DNA of 9,759 bases from NCBI GenBank assembly GCA_963656085.1, contig CAVKHV010000056.1:1-9759 (forward strand), given 5' to 3'. The position numbers were made by a program, and so were the translations under genes. Origin of the DNA: CAVALG01 sp963656085 (GTDB taxonomy: Bacteria > Bacillota > Clostridia > Oscillospirales > Acutalibacteraceae). The notes beneath the pieces are model-generated. The model searched no databases and was not told where the DNA came from. It worked only from the letters and a program-made list of their open reading frames with translations. Positions 6,342-9,759 of this stretch are shown here, piece by piece; within the stretch, counting starts at the first letter, position 1, and each line of letters starts with the position of its first letter.

Positions 6342-7604
6342 ATGGCTCCGTTAGCCGACAGAATAAGGCCTTTATCGGTTGATGATGTATTCGGTCAACA
6401 GCACATATTAGGCAAAGGCAAAGCGCTCAGAAGAATAATCGAAAGCGGAAATATACCCAATTTGATATTTTACGGACCGTCGGGCGTGGGCAAGACCACG
6501 GTTGCGGAAATCATAGCGGCAGGCAGCGGCAAAAAACTGTTCCGCCTTAACGCCACAACCGCGTCGACCGCCGATATAAAAAATATAATAGCTTCAATCG
6601 GCGGCGCAGAGGCTGCCGACGGGGTGCTTTTGTATCTTGACGAGATACAGTATTTCACCAAAAAGCAGCAGCAGACCCTGCTGCAGTTTATAGAAAGCGG
6701 TGAAATCACCCTTATTGCCTCAACCACCGAGAACCCGTATTTTTATGTATACAACGCCATTATCAGCCGCTCAACGGTATTTGAATTTAAACCGCTGTCG
6801 GCTGCCGATATTAAGGGCGCGCTGCGCCGCGCGGCGGATATACTGTCGGGCGAAGAAAACCTGAAAATCGTTTTTGAGAGCGGTGCCGACGATTATATTT
6901 CGGCTGCCTGCGGCGGCGATGTCCGCAAAGCGCTCAATGCGCTTGACATAGCCGTTTTGGCTGCGGAAAGAACCGAATCGGAAATAATTATTTCCCGCGA
7001 ACTGGCGGAACAACTTTTGCAAAAGCAGGCAATGCGGTTTGACCGACGGGGTGACGAGAACTATGACGCAATGTCGGCGTTCCAGAAATCAATGCGCGGC
7101 AGCGACCCCGATGCGGCTGTGCATTATCTTGCCAGACTTTTAGAGGCGGGGGACTTGCCGACGGCGTGCCGCCGCCTTATGGTCTGCGCCTGCGAGGATG
7201 TCGGGCTTGCATATCCGCAAATTATCCCGATAGTCAAAGCGGCGGTGGACGCGGCGCTGATGTTGGGTCTGCCCGAAGCGCGGATACCGCTTGTCGATGC
7301 GGCTATTCTGGTTGCAATAACGCCTAAATCAAATTCGGGCGAAAAGGCGATAGACGCCGCAATGCGGGATATTGAAAACGGGCGGTCGGGCAATGTGCCG
7401 CGCGCACTGCAAAACAAGCATTTTGACGGGGCGGAGGTTGCCGCAAAAGGTCAGTTCTATAAATATCCGCACGATTTCCCGAACCATTATACGCCGCAGC
7501 AGTACCTGCCGGACGAAATTAAGAACGCAAAATATTACAATTTCGGCGATAATAAAAACGAGCAGGCGTACAAACAGTATTGGGAAAAAGTGAAAAACAA
7601 GTGA
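6342..7604 (+). CDS. rarA: Replication-associated recombination ATPase RarA (MgsA)
   Basis: This 420-residue AAA+ ATPase acts at stalled replication forks and is related to clamp-loader subunits and RuvB. Motifs in order: the N-terminal MAPLADRIRPLSVDDVFGQ, Walker A GPSGVGKT at 45-52, Walker B LLYLDEIQYF at 96-105, sensor 1 STTENPYF at 127-134, and the arginine-finger SRS at 142-144. The C-terminal tetramerisation part is intact, with the family hallmark HDFPNHYTPQQYLPDE near the end. Length is normal. ATG 6342 follows AAAGGAG at 6326-6332, which overlaps the mscL stop, so the two are closely coupled. The Walker B reads DEIQYF rather than the commoner DEIHRF, a mild variation. Confidence 0.95.
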   Translation: MAPLADRIRPLSVDDVFGQQHILGKGKALRRIIESGNIPNLIFYGPSGVGKTTVAEIIAAGSGKKLFRLNATTASTADIKNIIASIGGAEAADGVLLYLDEIQYFTKKQQQTLLQFIESGEITLIASTTENPYFYVYNAIISRSTVFEFKPLSAADIKGALRRAADILSGEENLKIVFESGADDYISAACGGDVRKALNALDIAVLAAERTESEIIISRELAEQLLQKQAMRFDRRGDENYDAMSAFQKSMRGSDPDAAVHYLARLLEAGDLPTACRRLMVCACEDVGLAYPQIIPIVKAAVDAALMLGLPEARIPLVDAAILVAITPKSNSGEKAIDAAMRDIENGRSGNVPRALQNKHFDGAEVAAKGQFYKYPHDFPNHYTPQQYLPDEIKNAKYYNFGDNKNEQAYKQYWEKVKNK

Positions 7605-7617
7605 TTTTTACATATAT

Positions 7618-7651
7618 CGGGCATAATAATTATTAAGTAATTATATGCCCG
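7618..7651 (+). promoter_or_regulatory. Intergenic hairpin covering a possible start codon
   Basis: CGGGCAT (7618-7624) pairs exactly with ATGCCCG (7645-7651); the AT-rich interior adds seven more pairs with one bulged A and a TTAAG loop. There is no T-run after it, so it is not a standard terminator. The ATG at 7645 is buried in its 3' arm. It may attenuate expression of the two membrane genes that follow, stabilise the upstream message, or bind a protein. Confidence 0.5.
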
Positions 7652-8073
7652 GTGATGAAATGAACTGTAACTACGGTCGTGAAATAAATTTTTGGCGATG
7701 GCTGACGGGCATTTGTCTTTCAGCCGTCGTTTTTGTTGTTTATAAATTTTTTCCTTTTCCCGTTGCCGTCGCTATCGCATTTTCAGCCGCGGCATTGGGC
7801 ACGGTGATCTGCGCTTTTTTTATCCCTGCGGTTTACGGGGGATTCGCCGTTAAAACCGACGCGGAACGGATATTTATAAAAAAGGGCGTATTTATAAAAA
7901 AGCAGATAATAATAAATCGGCGCAGTTTAGTATTTTGGGAGACGCTGCGCCTGCCGATATTGTCGCTTTTCGGGCTGGAATTGCCCGTTATAAAAAGCGG
8001 TGCGGCAGCCTTTATTTTGCCTGCAATGTCGCGCCGCCGTGCGGAAGAAATTAAAAACGCCGTTTTTCGCTGA
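7645..8073 (+). CDS. Small membrane protein with bPH2 (DUF304) domain, YdbS-like
   Basis: A membrane protein of 142 residues if it starts at ATG 7645, or 137 from ATG 7660. The second start is plausible because the first lies inside a hairpin with no ribosome binding site before it; GGTGAT at 7651-7656 gives the second only weak support. Two hydrophobic helices lie at about 18-34 and 38-62 (numbered from 7645). They are followed by a bacterial PH-type domain at about 65-140, with the typical ERIFIKKGVFIKKQIIINRR strand pattern and a closing helix rich in Arg/Lys (SRRRAEEIKNAVF). This layout and the next gene match the YdbS/YdbT pair of Firmicutes; in Bacillus that pair is SigW-controlled and linked to bacteriocin resistance. 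Function here is inferred from that pairing only. Confidence 0.72.
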   Translation: MPGDEMNCNYGREINFWRWLTGICLSAVVFVVYKFFPFPVAVAIAFSAAALGTVICAFFIPAVYGGFAVKTDAERIFIKKGVFIKKQIIINRRSLVFWETLRLPILSLFGLELPVIKSGAAAFILPAMSRRRAEEIKNAVFR

Positions 8074-8098
8074 ATACAAAATGGAGGGTGACGGGGCG

Positions 8099-9466
8099 AT
8101 GAAAATAAGGTGCAGCCCGTTTATGTATTTTAAATATTTTTACCCATATTCGGCGCTTTTAACGGTGCCGCTTGTAAAACAGGCGGTCAATCTGGTTACC
8201 CATACCCTTGAAATATGGGCGGACGCACCCGCAATTATCGCAACCGCCGCAACTTTTTTGCTGCCGCTTGTAAAAACCCTACTGTTTTCATTAAAGCTGG
8301 ACGCAGGCAAAGCAACGGTAACAGAGGGCGTTTTCATTCGCCGCCGCCGTGAGTTTTCGCTTGAAAATTCGGTAATAACCGTGCGTCGGGGCGCTTTTTA
8401 CCGCGCGGCAGGTCTGGCGGCAGTTAAAATTTATCCGCCGGACGGCAGGGGCGCCGCCGTGAATGTCACGGTCAGCAGCGGGAATATGAAAAAACTGCTT
8501 GCCCTTTACCCCGAAAGCGAGCATATTTACACTAAAAATTTTCGCGCCGCCGACGTCATACTTTACGCGCTTGGCTCTTCGTCGTTTATATCGGGTATGC
8601 TCGTAACCGTCCCGATAGTCGGTAAATTGACCGCAACGGTGAACCGAATTCTTAAATCGGGGCTTGCGGGCGGACTTCTGCCCGATTTAGGCGACGTGAC
8701 CGCCGCCGCAATAAGCCTTTTGATAAGACTGCCGCTGCTTATACTCTGCGTGGCATACACCGCCTCGTTTTTGCGCGCAGTCGCCGATGTTTGGGGTTTT
8801 TCAGTGGACAGACAGCGCCGAACCGTTACGGTTTCAAGCGGACTTGTGCGCCGCAAAAAAATGTGCCTCCCTACGGACGGGATATGCTCGTTTTACTGCC
8901 GTCAGGGGTTTTGGCTCTCCCTGCTGCATAAAAAAAGCGCGTCCGTAATAACCGACGGTTACGCCGGAACGCGCAAGGACTCCGCCTGCATACTCCCGCT
9001 TGTACCGCAGGATACGGGTTTTTCCTCATCGGGTCGGACGCTTCGCTGTAAGGCGACCGCAGCCGCCCGACCGATGAAAAAATATTTATGGATGTTAGCG
9101 GCGGTCTGCACTGCGATACTGCTGCCTACCGAAAAATATATCCGACCGCTTACCGCCGCCGGATATTATCTTATTCTTGCCTTTGCGGCGGTTTATGCCG
9201 CTTTTGCCGCCGTTGCGGAATTCAGGAATTATTTCGGACTGCGCATCTGCTTTTCGGACGTTATAAGTGTGCGCAGCGGATACGGTTTTTCCGTAAAAGA
9301 GTTGCACGTTCCGGCTGAAAACGTACCGGCGTTTTTGATATCGGAAACACCGTTTGACCGCCGTTACGGGGTTTGTTCCCTGCGCGTCTACGCCGACGGA
9401 AAAAACAAAATATCCGTCACGATTAAGAATCTTGATTCCAAGAGGATAGAGTTTATACTGAAATGA
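8099..9466 (+). CDS. Multipass membrane protein with repeated bPH2 (DUF304) domains, YdbT-like
   Basis: A 455-residue membrane protein built from repeats of two helices followed by a bacterial PH domain, as in YdbT. Likely helices: 14-34, 43-65, 151-176, 202-228, 327-344 and 351-374. bPH2-like segments: 66-140 (DAGKATVTEGVFIRRRREFS), 233-305 (DRQRRTVTVSSGLVRRKKMCLP) and 379-455 (LRICFSDVISVRSGYGFSVK). The middle one is the best match; the last is weaker. I chose ATG 8099, eight bases after GGAGGGTG; the frame stays open upstream to 8000 but that part overlaps the previous gene and has no ribosome binding site. It follows the smaller bPH gene by 25 bases, the usual pairing, and is the last gene before the repeat array. 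No enzyme motif was seen; a role in envelope defence is only inferred from Bacillus relatives. Confidence 0.75.
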   Translation: MKIRCSPFMYFKYFYPYSALLTVPLVKQAVNLVTHTLEIWADAPAIIATAATFLLPLVKTLLFSLKLDAGKATVTEGVFIRRRREFSLENSVITVRRGAFYRAAGLAAVKIYPPDGRGAAVNVTVSSGNMKKLLALYPESEHIYTKNFRAADVILYALGSSSFISGMLVTVPIVGKLTATVNRILKSGLAGGLLPDLGDVTAAAISLLIRLPLLILCVAYTASFLRAVADVWGFSVDRQRRTVTVSSGLVRRKKMCLPTDGICSFYCRQGFWLSLLHKKSASVITDGYAGTRKDSACILPLVPQDTGFSSSGRTLRCKATAAARPMKKYLWMLAAVCTAILLPTEKYIRPLTAAGYYLILAFAAVYAAFAAVAEFRNYFGLRICFSDVISVRSGYGFSVKELHVPAENVPAFLISETPFDRRYGVCSLRVYADGKNKISVTIKNLDSKRIEFILK

Positions 9467-9478
9467 GAAAGCCGGAAT

Positions 9479-9501
9479 TTAGATGTTGGATGTGTTGGAC
9501 G
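9479..9501. repeat. Degenerate heptamer repeat, first unit of the array
   Basis: TTAGATG, TTGGATG and TTGGACG, the last set off by two extra bases. They match the 7-base unit seen intact further right and come only 12 bases after the last gene's stop. This appears to be a decayed first heptamer block. Confidence 0.55.
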
Positions 9502-9543
9502 GGGTTTGGTGGATAGACATTAATCTGTTCTTACAGCAGGCTC

Positions 9544-9590
9544 TTTCTCTCCCTCTGTCAAAACTTCGTTTTGACATCTCCCATTCTAGA
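9544..9590. repeat. 47-bp direct repeat, copy 1, with perfect palindrome
   Basis: Identical base for base with 9671-9717. It contains TGTCAAAAC-TTC-GTTTTGACA (9556-9576), a 9-base inverted repeat with a 3-base loop, flanked on both sides by CTCCC. No T-run follows on either strand, so it is unlikely to be an intrinsic terminator by itself. Confidence 0.9.
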
Positions 9591-9620
9591 CGTTAGACAT
9601 TAGATGTTAGACATTAGATG
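9586..9620. repeat. Heptamer tandem repeat, five units
   Basis: CTAGACG, TTAGACA, TTAGATG, TTAGACA, TTAGATG in an unbroken run. Variation is confined to the first base of the first unit and the last two bases of each unit. It shares its first five bases with the end of the 47-bp core. Confidence 0.88.
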
Positions 9621-9670
9621 TGGATAGCGGTAGTTTGATAACAGACGTTAAATTTTTATTGCAGATAGTT

Positions 9671-9717
9671 TTTCTCTCCCTCTGTCAAAACTTCGTTTTG
9701 ACATCTCCCATTCTAGA
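9671..9717. repeat. 47-bp direct repeat, copy 2, with perfect palindrome
   Basis: An exact copy of 9544-9590, 127 bases downstream. Its palindrome lies at 9683-9703. Confidence 0.9.
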
Positions 9718-9747
9718 TGTTAGACGTTAGACGTTAGATGTTAGATG
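9713..9747. repeat. Heptamer tandem repeat, five units, second run
   Basis: CTAGATG, TTAGACG, TTAGACG, TTAGATG, TTAGATG. The unit number is the same as at 9586-9620 but the order of variants differs, so the runs have drifted or recombined while the core stayed identical. The array probably continues past the window end. Confidence 0.88.
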
Positions 9748-9759
9748 TGAAAGGCGGTA

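Noticed and set aside
7372..7593. Plus-strand ORF inside rarA
   Set aside because: It is a frame shadow within the conserved C-terminal RarA region.
8000..8098. Upstream extension of the large bPH protein to an ATG at 8000
   Set aside because: It overlaps the previous gene by 74 bases, lacks a ribosome binding site and adds no membrane helix, whereas ATG 8099 has GGAGGGTG at ideal distance.
9556..9576. Intrinsic terminator for the operon
   Set aside because: The stem is AT-rich and no T-run follows on either strand; it may slow polymerase but the evidence is poor.
9544..9759. CRISPR array
   Set aside because: The repeats are 47 bases with 80-base gaps filled by heptamers, only two copies are seen, and no cas gene is present.

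Overview
The window looks like chromosomal DNA from an anaerobic, low-to-mid GC Firmicute of the class Clostridia, probably a gut or rumen Oscillospiraceae/Ruminococcaceae-type organism. This rests on the dockerin/cohesin-type secreted protein, the cadherin-like surface protein, the zinc-ribbon MscL, the use of TTG start codons, the strong GGAGG-like ribosome binding sites and the AT-rich wobble pattern. It is an inference from gene content only; nothing in the window names the species.

Layout. Positions 1-295 (minus strand) hold the N-terminal third or so of an IS110-family transposase that runs off the left edge. Positions 296-638 hold no protein gene. They contain the transposase ribosome binding site, a candidate bridge RNA with an extended -10 promoter, two back-to-back palindromes that look like a repeated extragenic element, and a hairpin between a Shine-Dalgarno sequence and the first start codon of the operon. 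From 639 to 9466 eight genes lie head to tail on the plus strand with gaps of about 50 bases or fewer, or a 4-base overlap, so they probably form one operon or a closely coupled cluster. Positions 9467-9759 hold a tandem array with a 127-base period, made of an exact 47-base core with a perfect palindrome plus runs of a 7-base repeat.

Genes in order: a secreted protein with an N-terminal cohesin-like domain, Ig-like domains and a C-terminal dockerin; a membrane-anchored surface protein with two cadherin-like beta-sandwich domains; a diacylglycerol-kinase-family lipid kinase; a methylthioadenosine/S-adenosylhomocysteine nucleosidase; the mechanosensitive channel MscL with a C-terminal zinc ribbon; the replication-recombination AAA+ ATPase RarA; and a pair of membrane proteins with bacterial PH (bPH2/DUF304) domains resembling the YdbS/YdbT pair.

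How they fit together. The first two genes are an extracellular module, possibly a dockerin/cohesin adaptor and a surface-bound partner. The next four are housekeeping genes: lipid phosphorylation, methyl-cycle salvage, osmotic safety valve and fork rescue. The last two are envelope proteins. Several products (lipid kinase, MscL, bPH pair, surface proteins) act at the cell envelope, but no single pathway links all eight. The non-coding material at both ends is the least explained part of the window.
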